Positions 1 to 10,681 of a stretch of 64,000 nucleotides of DNA are shown here, piece by piece. The stretch lies in NCBI GenBank assembly GCA_000711775.1, contig ARYC01000528.1:1-64000 (forward strand), written 5' to 3'. This DNA is from Oxytricha trifallax (lineage: Eukaryota > Ciliophora > Spirotrichea > Sporadotrichida > Oxytrichidae). Position 1 is the stretch's first letter; the number at the start of each line of letters is the position of its first letter. A program made the position numbers and the translations under genes. The notes under the pieces were generated by a model, which saw nothing but the letters and a program-made list of their open reading frames with translations, had not been told where the DNA came from and did not search any database.

Positions 1-931
1 TGGAGTCTCTTAGAGTTGAAGTCTAGAAGTAAGTTAAAATGAAGAAAGCATCCAAGAACTTTCCAGTCTCTGAGATCAATAAAATCATGGTTAAAATAGA
101 GGCAATGAAGATTCCCATATTAAAAATTATTGACTTAGATTCTTGCCTAGAAAGCTACCTATTTCTTGAAGATAAAATAGAGAAGAGAGTCAATACTAAT
201 GACTAATATGCTTACAAGATATATCCATTCAATTACTTCCTTGCTGATGACAAGTTCCAAATGGAATTTGCTAATGAGTATTATGCTCTTTAAAATGCAA
301 AGTTAAATGAGTGCAGGCATCTCATCTAGCTTGATGCTATTTTACTTGGTAAAGATCATGTAGCCTTCAGGCTTCCATTACTTGAAATGACTTACAGAGA
401 ATTCTTATCTGACAATAGATGTCAGAGATAAATTGGCTAGATAGTATAACAGATAGTTAAGGGGATTGAAGAGCTTCACAAGCTAGGTTATGTTCATAGA
501 GACCTAAAGCCAGAGAACATCATGATCAACTTTTAGCCTCTTAGAGTTTATATTATTGACTTCAACAGAGCTCAAAGAGTGCAAGCCTCTGCATAAGGAA
601 ATGTATACGGCACTCCTGGATATTTCCAAGAGAGAGAGGATTGGAGAGATGGAGACACTTAATGGGATATCTGGGCTCTAGCAGTAATTATAATAGAGAG
701 CGACAGCCAAGAAACGATTACTTTAGCTGCAGAGGTGAGAGAGATTCTAAGCAGAGAATCAAATAACATCTCGATAAAAATAAAATAAATTGAGGTCTCA
801 GAGAACTTGCATACTCAACTATTATCAAGCCAAGCTAAGCGAATTAACAAACAATAGAAACTATCAAACATCAACTTAGAAAGATAAAATTCAGAGAACT
901 GCCACATGACTCTAAGCTTATGTTTGTGTGA
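1..931 (+). CDS. TBE 57-kDa protein, kinase-domain part (5' end outside window)
   Basis: Open from base 3 in the TAA/TAG=Gln code. The kinase-like domain has YAYKIYP (possible VAIK lysine), then VHRDLKPENIMIN, then IIDFNRA where kinases have DFG, then GTPGYF. DFN replaces DFG and recurs in the other copies, so it is probably a family trait. The zinc-finger half would lie upstream of the window. Comparison with TBE-4 puts the true stop at TGA 929-931 (tail KLMFV versus KQIKFV), which needs a net frameshift near 780-840. The copy is therefore probably non-functional. The role of the 57-kDa protein in transposition is not established. Confidence 0.85.
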
Positions 932-989
932 AATATTTTAAAAACTCGCTTGTTATACTAAATTTAAATTACTAATATTTAAACATTAA

Positions 990-1093
990 ACCCCTACATA
1001 AACCCTATTAAAACCCTAATAAAGTATGCACTAATAGTCTACTTTTATCAATCAAAAACTCAATCAAACTACTGAAAGGGTTTTGGGGTTTTG
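990..1093 (+). repeat. TBE-1 terminal inverted repeat
   Basis: Subterminal CCCTA-rich sequence followed by G3T4G4T4G at the very end, equivalent to the C4A4 telomere-like TBE terminus. The subterminal part corresponds to the ACCCCAATAAGACCCC segment of TBE-3 and TBE-4 but has diverged. Confidence 0.8.
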
Positions 1094-1096
1094 ATT

Positions 1097-2950
1097 GTTA
1101 AAGTAATATTTATTTATATTGCTAATATATAATTTTATTTATTTACTAAAGCTTGTTCCATAATCAATATAATTTAATTTATAATTAGCATTTATCACCA
1201 GAAATCACTTAAAATCTATAAATTTATAAAGCAATATTCCTTTATTTATGATAATTTGGTAGTTTTATTATTTTAAAAGTAAACAATCCTAGTTGCTATT
1301 CTTCTTTCAATTTAAGATTTCTGATGTTTTAGTTTAAAATAGATACTATTTAATCTCTACAGCAACTCAAATACTGAAATCAAGGCTTACTCTGATTTAA
1401 ACAAGGAAAGTGTACCTAGTTGTAATGAAACAAGTAATGATGATGATGAAGCAGGTGATGTTAATATTTGAATACTAAGTTTCAAGATTGATCTGATATA
1501 TGCAAGGAAACTTATCTATTTTACTCATCAATGATTGATTTAATATATCCAGACTATTATAAAATATATTATTTATAAATAATTAATATAAAATAATTAA
1601 ACAATTTTATAATCGTTTTATCATTGAAGTAGTTGTTTCAACACTGTTTGTCTCTTTGCTGAAGTTAGTATAAAAATTCATCTGAACAGTTTGAATAGGC
1701 AAGAAGTTGTTTTGCTTTTACTAATTGACACCCTTGACAAAGTACCACTGTAATGAGAGAGCAGATTGATCTTCATGAGATAACGTAGTGCATTTATATA
1801 AGCTGATGTTGTTCTTACTTGCCCAAACAGAGTCATATCTGTAATTATTTCTATCTACCCTATTTATTAATATTATTATAAATATTACCACATCTATTCA
1901 TATTATGATCTCTATATTGGAATAATTTGTGGAAGTTAAGGAATTGAAGTTATTAAATACGCTATTTATAATATTGCCGATAAATGAGGAGTTTAAAAGC
2001 TAATCCAGCCAAGAAAGCATTTAGTAAGTCTTCGAGTAATCCTGTGTCAACTACTAAAGTGAAGTTAGAGACCTCAATTACTACTTTAATACATTCGCTA
2101 GGATTAAAGTTAAATTGTATACACCTATAATTCTTCTAATCTAATAATTACTTTAAACTAGAAATTGAGATTAATCATATAATATTAAGTTAATTATATA
2201 TATATATATATATATATAATGAGAATTATATAACTGAATATAAAAATAATTAATGACTGAAGAGGGGAGCCCCTATATAAATAAAAAAGCTTGCATTCTT
2301 CATTAGTGAGGATTAGATAGATTTAAATTTGAATAAGTGTTTATAATTGGGTGATTAAATCTATAATACAGAGGAAGCACCGTACAATCAGTTTAGGCTT
2401 GAAATGTTCAAATTATTAATGAATATAATAATTTATTCATAATAAAATAATATTAAAATATTTTTTACAAATATTAAAAAAAATATAATATAATTTTCAG
2501 TTATTTGCATATTCTCTTAGTTTTTAAATTAAAGTACAGTGAATAATAATCCCAATTCTTGATTTGAGTATGGCAATTATATCACAGCTTGTTGAAGAAA
2601 GCAGGAAATAAAAGGCTCATCCTAGTATGAAAATTTGAAACTTTATACAGTATAATTGTTATTCTTAAAATTAAATTCTATAAATTAATGAATGAAATGC
2701 TTGATTAATTTAGTATAAAAAAATTGTGAATATAGATATTTTAGATTTACATTTTTGATTATTAAGATAAGTTAAATAAATGAATAATTTTTTAACGGAT
2801 AAGGAGATTGAATTAGTAAAATATAGATGTCATAAATATATCGAGAAGATTAGAATGTATATGAAACAGTCTTGATTTCAATGATAGTTAAAAAAATAAA
2901 TTAGTACTATGTGTAATTAGTGCGTAAGTAAGCATGAAAGATAATCTGCA
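1097..2950. other. AT-rich germline DNA, mostly featureless
   Basis: About 1.85 kb of AT-rich DNA. It contains a candidate coding segment (1364-1471) and an (AT)n microsatellite at about 2195-2219. A stretch near 1630-1745 reads open on the plus strand but has no other support. No repeat ends, RNA genes or promoters were recognised. Confidence 0.5.
1364..1471 (+). CDS. Candidate last coding segment (MDS/exon) of an unknown gene
   Basis: A plus-strand frame ends at TGA 1469-1471 and encodes an acidic C-terminal tail including KESVPSCNETSNDDDEAG. It stands out from its surroundings by using non-stop codons and aspartate-rich composition. A TCTACAG sequence just before 1364 could be an intron acceptor or an IES edge. 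No family recognised. It could be the last macronuclear-destined segment of a somatic gene or a chance frame. Confidence 0.3.
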   Translation, partial: NSNTEIKAYSDLNKESVPSCNETSNDDDEAGDVNI

Positions 2951-2954
2951 TATC

Positions 2955-4310
2955 TTTTATCATTTTGATGTGCTATTATGCTGAAGTAGTTGTTGGGCTA
3001 TAAGCAACAGCTATAAATGGCGACTACCATATCTCAGGCTGCCTGACCCTAGTAACAAGAACGGCTGAAACATGTCTAAGCTTCTCAGGTGCGCTTCCAG
3101 CCATCAAGGCATTTCTGCTGGATTTATTCCAGGGATAAAAAAATGGGGAGAAGAGCAATGAGGCAAGGGCCTATTTACCATTCACTGTAATACAGTTACA
3201 AGCATTGACATTGCATGTCTACCAAAGGGAACCAGTGGCTTAGTAAGGTTAAATAATCTTGTGATTGTCTCTAGCGATTCTTACTATACATGAAAGGCTT
3301 GAAGAGTGAGTATTAGCGTTGTTCACGTGGTTTCTTATAGATATGAAAACAAGATGGGCTTGATTTTACGAACTTATTTAAGCAGATCAAATTAGTATTA
3401 TGCATCATGATTGCAAGAGTAATAGAGATATAAGATCTTGCATTGCCTGATAGCAAGCATAAGTAAGTGTTGACACTCTTGACATCTGAGCATGTTCCCA
3501 TTGGTAGAGAAAAATATCAAAGATTTAAAGCGAAAGAGTGAATGGGAGGTATTGTATGATATGCTAAGGGCTTACAGCTATGCATAGTGCTTCAGGGATC
3601 CTTGGCACATCTAACGTCAAGAGGTACATCTCCTTCTAAGGTCTAATCATGATATTAGGAAAGCGCCAAGACCACTCCACTGCTTCAGGGAGGATATCAA
3701 ATAACCACCAGAAGAAAGCGACAATAAGCTTTAGGAAAGCATCTACATGCAAGAAGCGCGTGACTATAGCCCTAGATATAACAAAAAACCATGAGTAAGA
3801 AGTCTGGTTGAATGGCAATGGTATAGCAGAAACCAAAATATGCGTTTATTTCTGCCCCTTGAATTGATGTCTAAGTCGGAGATTCCATCTCCCTGCGTCT
3901 TTTCATGGAGAATTGCGTGGTACACCTAGCAGACCGCCAATCGAAGGTTCACCCCTTACTTAGTTTGCAAAACCGAAAGTCAAAAAATGCTTGAATTCCA
4001 AATTTAAGTATTTTAATCATATTCTGAAGCCCATTAAACTACTGCTAGAGCAGATAATGGCGGCGAAACTTTAGCTGAGGCTGTGCTATTCCTTACTACT
4101 CAGAAAGAAGTGGAGTCCATATAAGCTTCATCTTTAAGAATCTTTTTTGGAAAAGCGACACATCTGTCAACATTCTGACACCGAAAAGCTTCAGTACAGA
4201 ATGTGGTACGTGTTGTAGAGCCATGATCAAGAGCGAAACCCCAAATTAAATATGCCAAGCAAATAGAAAGTAAGAAAAGCACTACGATGAATCTCATCAA
4301 TTCTTATAAT
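2955..4310. other. GC-richer island, probably gene-derived, coding strand unresolved
   Basis: About 1.35 kb clearly richer in GC than its flanks, with sharp edges near 2955 and 4310. Both strands read open in the TGA-only code. Plus strand: several frames such as 3575-3790 (start EWEVLYDMLRAYSY) and 3810-4160 (includes DNGGETLAEAVLFL) follow each other with shifts. Minus strand: 3836-3412, 3501-3090 and 4300-4100. It could be macronuclear-destined DNA or a decayed germline gene. I recognise no domain. The composition shift is seen directly; the function is unknown. Confidence 0.4.
4100..4300 (-). CDS. Small ORF with signal-peptide-like N-terminus
   Basis: 66 codons with no TAA, TAG or internal TGA, ending at TGA. 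The ATG lies within about 10 bp of the right edge of the GC-rich island, with an AT-rich upstream region. The first ~23 residues (MMRFIVVLFLLSICLAYLIW) are strongly hydrophobic like a signal peptide. Three cysteines follow in CTEAFRCQNVDRC. This fits a small secreted protein or the first exon of a longer one, since GTAGTAAGG follows the stop. The opposite strand is also open here, so the call is tentative. Confidence 0.35.
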   Translation of the reverse strand: MMRFIVVLFLLSICLAYLIWGFALDHGSTTRTTFCTEAFRCQNVDRCVAFPKKILKDEAYMDSTSF

Positions 4311-6225
4311 CATATATTTTTATTCTATTATATTAACGGGTAATAATCTAGGATTTCTTAATTAATTTAATGATATTAATGCATCATTCATTTTATCCAA
4401 ACTATACTGCATTTTCTTTATCTTTATACTGAGTTTATTTAATTTTTATTCTTCTATTTATAATTTTAATTTCAGGTAATTTATAAAACAATTCTTTTAT
4501 TATACACATATCAGGCATTATTTTATTGTATATTTATAATTTCTTTAGTGCAATTTATATTTCTCTTTAATCAAGTAACATAAATGCATTAATATTTTAT
4601 CTGTTTGCCATTATATTAATGCATATTTGTTGTCTTAATCTTCTATTTGGATTTATTTATAAATATATTCTCGATTATTTGTTGTTGAATAAAATGAATT
4701 ATTAAATTGATTATGATAATCAAAATTAAATAGCAATTTAAAATGCTCATGATTCTTTGTACAATCTCATATAAATAATTTTTAATTTACTTTTTAGAGG
4801 ATTCACCTGTTAAACTTGAGATTTCAAAAGACAGTTGGTTAACAAAATCACATAAAGAGGGGAACAAGAAATCGATATTGATAATGAAGATGGCAAAGAT
4901 AACAATGATGATTAAGATGCAATGTTTCATCTTTTAAACAAGCATTTTTTATAAATTCATTAAATTTTCCTGTTATAATTGATATAATTATATTAATATT
5001 CAAATTTAAAATATTTATTATGATTCTAATTTTACATGATTGAAGGAAAAAGTATTCAATTCATTTAATAATGGCAAATTATATATTCATTTATATAAAA
5101 AAAAAGATGGTTAGATAAACATAATGTTTGTAAAAAAAATCTAGTTGAGTCATTATAAATATACAATAACTAATTAATTAGTTTACATGTATTTTAAGAA
5201 TTAAGCAATTAAAAGATTGTATAGAATAACTTTTTATAATAAACCATTAATTTGCTGTATTTATAAATAACTATGTTAAGATATATGTATATATTAAAAT
5301 TTTTCAAGGTTTTAATAGGTTTGTTGTATAAATTAATTATGAGTTTTATTAAATTAAAGTAGCTTAAAAGTGAGTATCATAAATTTAAATAACAAAGTCA
5401 TAGTCATTCAATTTATTTTTGAAATAATAAAAAAGTTTAATCTTCCTAAAACTTTTTCCTCCAAGATAGCTGAAATACTACATTTATTACAGTGTTTTTA
5501 ATAAACTATTTTAATCTAATTTTAAGATTTTATCTCAACATCTATGATAATTTAAGCGAATATAGATCCTGACTTATGTCTGATGTTTCTAATTCATTAA
5601 GATTATTTGAATGTTAGTATAGTTATTTAACTTTCAAAAACATTAACATTCAAAATTTGTTAATGAACATATCAGACATTTTATATACATTATTGCTAAG
5701 TTTAGAAAAAGTACCTTAAATTTAAAAGTGAATTAACTTATGTCTCTTAAATTAAAAGTCTAAACTTAGCTAGAATTTTGACATTTTGTACATTTTTAAG
5801 GTTTCTTGCATTTTTCTTCACTATAAACAAATAAAGCCCCATAACTTCAAATATTTATTTTAGAGTTTAAAAATTAGTAAAATATGTATGAATTCAATAA
5901 ACTCAAGTAATTTTATTAATTTATTAAATATTGGCAAGACATATTATCATGTAAGAAAGGAACACTAAAAAAAATCATTTAGAAAAAATATCCATTTATT
6001 AGATAAGATCATTTATAAATTAGAAAATTAATATAAAATTTAGAATTAATCTAAATTCTAAATACCATAAAATTATGGTAAAATAATATATTGAAATAAA
6101 ACAATTAAACTTCTAAGAAACATAAATATTGGAACAATTGAAGGCCAAGGACCTTTAAGTATCAATTTTTAAAATGGGGTATTTTAAGATAGGACAAATT
6201 GTAATTTAATAATCGAATAAAGGGT
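4311..6225. other. AT-rich DNA without recognisable genes
   Basis: Very AT-rich. A short acidic frame (4860-4920, IDIDNEDGKDNNDD) and the 15-mer TTTAGAGGATTCACC at 4793-4807, shared with 48989-49003, are the only items noted. Nothing else is supportable. Confidence 0.5.
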
Positions 6226-6349
6226 CTGTGGTAAAATAAACAATTTCTAAGAAATGGTTTTATCTTTTGTAAATTTTATTCGATTTAATTTAATCACTCA
6301 AAATGCACTTTTAAATCATTTGTAAGAAGTCTAAAATTATCTTACTTTA
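6226..6349 (+). repeat. Diverged ~185-bp satellite unit left of TBE-2
   Basis: Contains a near match to the core TTTATCTTTTGTAAATTTTA preceded by ATTTCTAAGAAATGG, as in the tandem array at 14905-15370 and the copy at 51395. It directly abuts the truncated left end of TBE-2, so TBE-2 is flanked by this repeat on both sides. Confidence 0.5.
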
Positions 6350-7617
6350 TCACAACTTTATCTGCTTTATTGATTTATCTGATCTTGAGTTTGGTTTCAT
6401 AATTATTGACCCTGCTATTTGTTTCATCGATTGAGATGCTCTTGTTTTATCAATAAATTGCTTTTTTCTTTGTTTAGCATCCTTCTCCCACCTTGTAGAG
6501 TAAGATTAATTTCGAGGCCCGCATTTTATAATTATAGCTGTTAAAGCCCACAAATACGACTAAAAGTCTCCATCTCTCCAGTCTTTTCTTTGTGGATATA
6601 GCCTGGAGTTCCCATAACACTTCCAAGCCTTGATACTTCCACTCTTAAGGCTCCGTTGAAATCACTCTAACCGGTGAAAAGTTTATCATAATATTTTCTG
6701 GCTTCATATCTCTGTGAACAAACCCTAACTTGTGAAGCTCATAAATACCATTTATGATCTGAGTTGCTATTTATGATTCATTTGTTCTCTAATGAAATCT
6801 CTTAGTGTAATTTCAAAGAGTAGGAGTCTGAAAATAACAAGATCCTTGACAAGGAGAACATCAGCTAACTTGATTAATTTACTACACTATATGAACTTTG
6901 CTTGAGTGAATACCTGATACTCATTTGTAAACTCCATCTAATATTTATCATCACTTAATTGATAGTTGAAGGGATAAACATTTTAAACATATTACTGATC
7001 ATTGATAACTTACTTATCAAAGGAGTCTTCTAGAATAAGATAACTTTAAAGAGAAGTATCTGAGTCAATTTAAGCAAGAACAGGAATCTTTTTTATTGAA
7101 TTTTGATAATAATATTTATCATTTTAGATATTAGTAAGTTTCGTGATTTCCTCACATATTCTGATTCACTAGCTTGTTCGAGCTCTACCACTTTAGAATA
7201 TTATCTTGCTTTTCTTTTGTTTAGTAGGTTCAATTCATCTTCATGCTTTTTAATCTCTAAATCTTTCATGTGAGCTTTTAAAAGATGCTTCCTTAAATCT
7301 CTTGTATGAGCATACTTCTTATGGCACTCGAAGCAATCATACTTTCCATTGATTATAACGTACTTTAAGTAAAATGTTTGCTTGGTTTCTCGATGCTCTT
7401 TCATATGCCTATCTAAATTAGATTTATGAGCAAAATCTCTCTCACTTTTCACAAAAGTATACTTCTTCTTCTTCGGATCATATAGAAATTTCATTTCTAA
7501 GTTTCTCCTTCTCTCGATCTCCCACACACTTAATTGCCATTTATTTTTATTATCAATTTCTGTTTTAATAACAAAGACCTCAAGTGATTCTTCTGGTAGT
7601 TCCTTAAGAGAGTTCAT
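6350..7617 (-). pseudogene. TBE-2 57-kDa zinc-finger/kinase gene, decayed
   Basis: The start at 7617 (MNSLKELPEESLEVF) opens a 138-codon basic region. One C2H2 finger is intact (YDCFECHKKYAHTRDLRKH, then LLKAH). A second finger has lost its cysteines (ERDFAHKSNLDRHMKEH). Downstream are kinase pieces: LGFVHRDMKPENIMIN, a frame break, then DFNGA and GTPGYIHKEK. The end near 6350 aligns with the KQIKFV-TGA tail of TBE-4. Several frame breaks show it is not functional. It is divergent from the 22-kDa gene. Confidence 0.8.
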
Positions 7618-7925
7618 CTCACAGCTATCTCATTTTTTTGCTGCCAAATGTAAGTCTCATTAAGTTTGATGAAAGTACTGTTGTTATTTTTTTAAATGTT
7701 AGCGCTCATATTTAAATTTGAGTTTAAAATTATAAAACTGCATCTATAACTGAGAGCTTAAATGAGAGTTTTGCAAGTCTACAAGTTTCAGAGAAAGTTT
7801 TTAAAGTATTATAGAAAAAATATGAGTGCTAAGAGACGATTCATTTCTAAATCTGGGTGAGAAAGTAACCATTTTAACTTTCAATATAAGTTTATTATAG
7901 CACGTACAAATTTAGGAGGTGCTCG

Positions 7926-8061
7926 TAATTAAGTACGTATTGAATTAGGAGGTATTTTGTCATTTTATGATTAAATTTATGATGCTACTAATTAAGTACC
8001 AGCATTAATTAAAGCTCATAATTAAGTACTAGTAATTTAGGAGCTTCTCCTAATTAAGTAT
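7926..8061. promoter_or_regulatory. Repeated TAATTAAGTA motifs between divergent TBE-2 genes
   Basis: TAATTAAGTAC/T occurs at 7926, 7989, 8019 and 8051 in the intergenic region between the divergent 57-kDa (start 7617) and 22-kDa (start 8273) genes. Four near-identical 11-mers in 136 bp suggest a regulatory or binding array, but AT-rich sequence makes this weak. The corresponding region of TBE-3 (10250-10520) instead has repeated TTAGTACCAA motifs. Confidence 0.3.
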
Positions 8062-8301
8062 GTACCAATTAAATTTAAAAATATGGAACTATAACAGTAG
8101 AAATTGATATCAATCTCTCAAGTTTGAAACCAGTTCTCAAAACCTTCTCCATATCCTTCTAAGAAGTTGAACTCCTATAGGATGCCCATATTTAATAGTA
8201 AGTTTTACAGAGGTATATAATTGAAATCAATAAACTTAAATATGAATATCATTTCTTAGATCTGTAAACAAGATGGAGTCAATGAATGATGCAATGAAAA
8301 G

Positions 8302-8304
8302 AGT
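8302..8304 (+). repeat. Left target duplication of TBE-3 (AGT)
   Basis: AGT precedes the C4A4-type end. The right side reads AAT (12273-12275), one base different. The uninterrupted 22-kDa frame (KRV-QAQE) predicts AGT originally, so the right copy or the terminal base has mutated. Confidence 0.55.
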
Positions 8305-8406
8305 CAAAATCCCAAAACCCCTTAGTGAGAATTATAAGTGCTTTGATTTGTAGGGTATAGTTGGGGTCTTATTGGGGTTAGCACAGAAATTAGGTCAAAT
8401 TGCAAA

Positions 8407-9423
8407 ATGAGAAATATAAATTAGCGAAATTTAGGGTCTATTTATGATGAGTAATATTTAGATTTACTGCTTAAGCTTAGGTATGGTGCAAGTTTTAATA
8501 TAGACTAAGTCAAAACAGGGCTAAATTAAACAGCTATAGCAAAACTCCTACACAAAAGTGCCTAAAATGTGAGGTATAACTGCCTGTTAGCTGTTTAGCA
8601 TTTTAGTTCTGGCACTTGAAAAAATCCAGCAACAAAATAAAAGTTCTCTCAGACCCATATTGACTACCTCTGTGATTCTAAGACGCTTAAGCAATGGGCA
8701 CACTATCAAATGGACAAACGAGCTGTAATGTTTCATAGCAAGTTTCCTGACATACGTATCTCGCCTAAGACTATAGCTAATATTTATAGAAGAAATGGCA
8801 TTACTTTCAAGACTGTCAACAGAGTAAAGAGAGTAATTGATTTTACACTGCCATTTAACAGTAATAATTTAAACTTTATATATGATTAAATGCAGAGAGC
8901 GATTACTAATAACATCAAATTCATACACGCTGATGAAGCTGTTTCACCTTCAACACCTTTATTAATAAGTTTTGGTATAATAAGTATGATAATATAGAAG
9001 TCTATGATTAAAAAGTGAAGGAAGTCACCCATTCAATTTTAGCTGGTATAAGTGAAGATTCAGGCCTAGAGAGTTATGTTATTCACCCTCGCTCTATTAA
9101 GCAAGAGTAGCATATAAAGTTCCTACATAAGCTCAGAGAGAAGTATAGTAACCAAGAGATCATCTTGTTTGTTGATAACTCATCAGTTCATAAGACTAAG
9201 GAGTCTAAGAAAGCTTATGAAGAGTTAAAAATAACTCCTCTATACAACGTTCCTTATAGCCCATAATTTAATGGAATTGAATTTTACTGGAGTTAAATCA
9301 AGACTTACTACAAGAAGCTACTGCTATATCATCTAATGAATGATTTATCAATCGATACAGTAGACTTACTACAAAGTAGTTGCAAGAGAGTGAATAAAGA
9401 TAAGACTACTATATGTGCAAGGA
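8407..9423 (+). CDS. TBE-3 42-kDa transposase (IS630/Tc1-mariner DDE type)
   Basis: The N-terminal exon starts at ATG 8407 (MRNINQRNLGSIYDEQYLDL). A GT-AG segment beginning GTATAACTGCC near 8572 probably is a small intron, also present in TBE-4; the exact splice frame is not resolved. The main exon (from ~8650) runs HIDYLCDSKTLKQWAHY. Catalytic motifs are FIHADEAV (first Asp), LFVDNSSVHKT (second Asp) and YSPQFNGIEFYWSQIK (Glu), a DDE triad of the Tc1/mariner-IS630 superfamily. One frameshift follows HADEAV. In Oxytricha, TBE transposases are known to act in germline genome rearrangement; that role is family knowledge, not shown here. Confidence 0.88.
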
Positions 9424-10143
9424 AATATGTTTCTTCTCTTATTGCCATCTCCTGCATCTATGTTCATATCTTCTGGCTTTTAAACATCTTTATAAAGTCT
9501 TGCTAACTTAATGAACTGTCTGCTGTTTTCTATCTCTATGAACCTTAGCATGCTCTTTCATAAGATATATACCAGTGCCAGATTTTCCTACAAAGTTATA
9601 TGTCAAAGCTTACTTGAAAGATAAGGATGCTTCTTAAGTTCCTCTAGCCAAGCTGAGCTTATTAGAATGCCTTGCTTCTTCTAGTGTTCAGGAGAGATAG
9701 AATATCGTTTCTTATGTGCTTCTTCAATTATTTCTCTGAGATACTCCTCTTTTATTGTACCAAGAACACCAAAAAAGAAGTTCCTCTCTGGTAGTTTATT
9801 TGAGAGTTGTTTCTTGGAAGGAAGGTAAACTACCACTTACTCATCTTACATGGCATCCGCATAAAGATTAGTAACTGAAATCTCAGGGTAGTTGGGAGTT
9901 TCTATTAGTTTAAACTTTTTATTTTTAAAAGCTTTCTTCTCCTCACAAAGTATTGCTTTCAAGAATGAAATTTTGGTACCTTCCATCGTTGGAAAGAACA
10001 GACCAACTGTATAATTTGTTAATAGTAAAAAAGATTATCTTACCATGTAAAGTTAGGTTTTGATAGAGATCTTCCTTACTTCTGAATCTTGAGATCATTT
10101 CTTGAGCCTCAACTCTTTTCATTTGATCATTGAGTGATTCCAT
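9424..10143 (-). CDS. TBE-3 22-kDa gene with two tiny introns, C-terminus deleted
   Basis: Start ATG at 10143 (a second ATG sits just upstream): MESLNDQMKRVEAQEMISRF. Intron 1 is 10007-10043 (37 nt) and intron 2 is 9588-9613 (26 nt), both GT-AG at the same codons as in TBE-2 and TBE-4. Conserved segments are KSGTGIYLMKEHAKV and MNIDAG. After NKRRN the acidic/lysine-rich C-terminus is missing and the sequence joins the transposase 3' region directly, indicating a deletion between these tail-to-tail genes. Function unknown. Confidence 0.8.
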
Positions 10144-10681
10144 CATTGTTCTTCTTCCTTCAATGAATTTCAAATTATAATATATAGACTTCTGGATCCT
10201 ATTATTTAAAAACTTACTATTAAATAAGGGCATCTTATAGGAGGTCAACCCTGCAAAGATTCGTGGAGAAAGTTTGCAGAAGCTGTAACAAACTGCAGAG
10301 ATGGAGCTCCATTTTTATCAATTTAGTTCCATTAAATTAGTACTTGTACTAAATCCGTTTAATTTTAATAGGTACCAATTTGATAGTACCAAAACTTAAG
10401 TATTACCTAGTTTTAAAATAATGAGGTTTTAATGGAAAAGTTCCAAAATGGTTCAAAACATAATTAGTACCAATACCAACCTCAATTTTTTCTATGTTAG
10501 TACCAAAATTATAAATATTAAGCATGAAATTAGAAAATTAATAGTTATAAAATAAGTATAAATATTATCTCTTGCACCTAAAAATCAACCATTATTGTTG
10601 ATATGGAAGGTATTATACAGAGTAATTATAACTAGTTAGGTTATTAGAGCATTATAATAAAAATTTAAATTTGAGTTTAAA

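Larger units (their letters stand above)
1..1096 (+). mobile_element. TBE-1: right part of a TBE transposon, cut by window start
   Basis: The right ~1.09 kb of a telomere-bearing element. It holds the 3' part of the 57-kDa zinc-finger/kinase gene reading rightwards, then a terminal repeat ending in G3T4G4T4G at 1093. The next three bases, ATT (1094-1096), fit the ANT target duplication known for TBEs; the matching copy lies outside the window. Gene order and orientation match TBE-3. The family assignment rests on the gene content and the C4A4 terminus seen here and in the full copies. Confidence 0.9.

Noticed and set aside
1624-2992. 13-mer TGAAGTAGTTGTT at 1625 and 2980 as an MDS pointer pair
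   Set aside because: The flanking frames do not join sensibly, and 13-mers repeat by chance at this size in AT-rich DNA.
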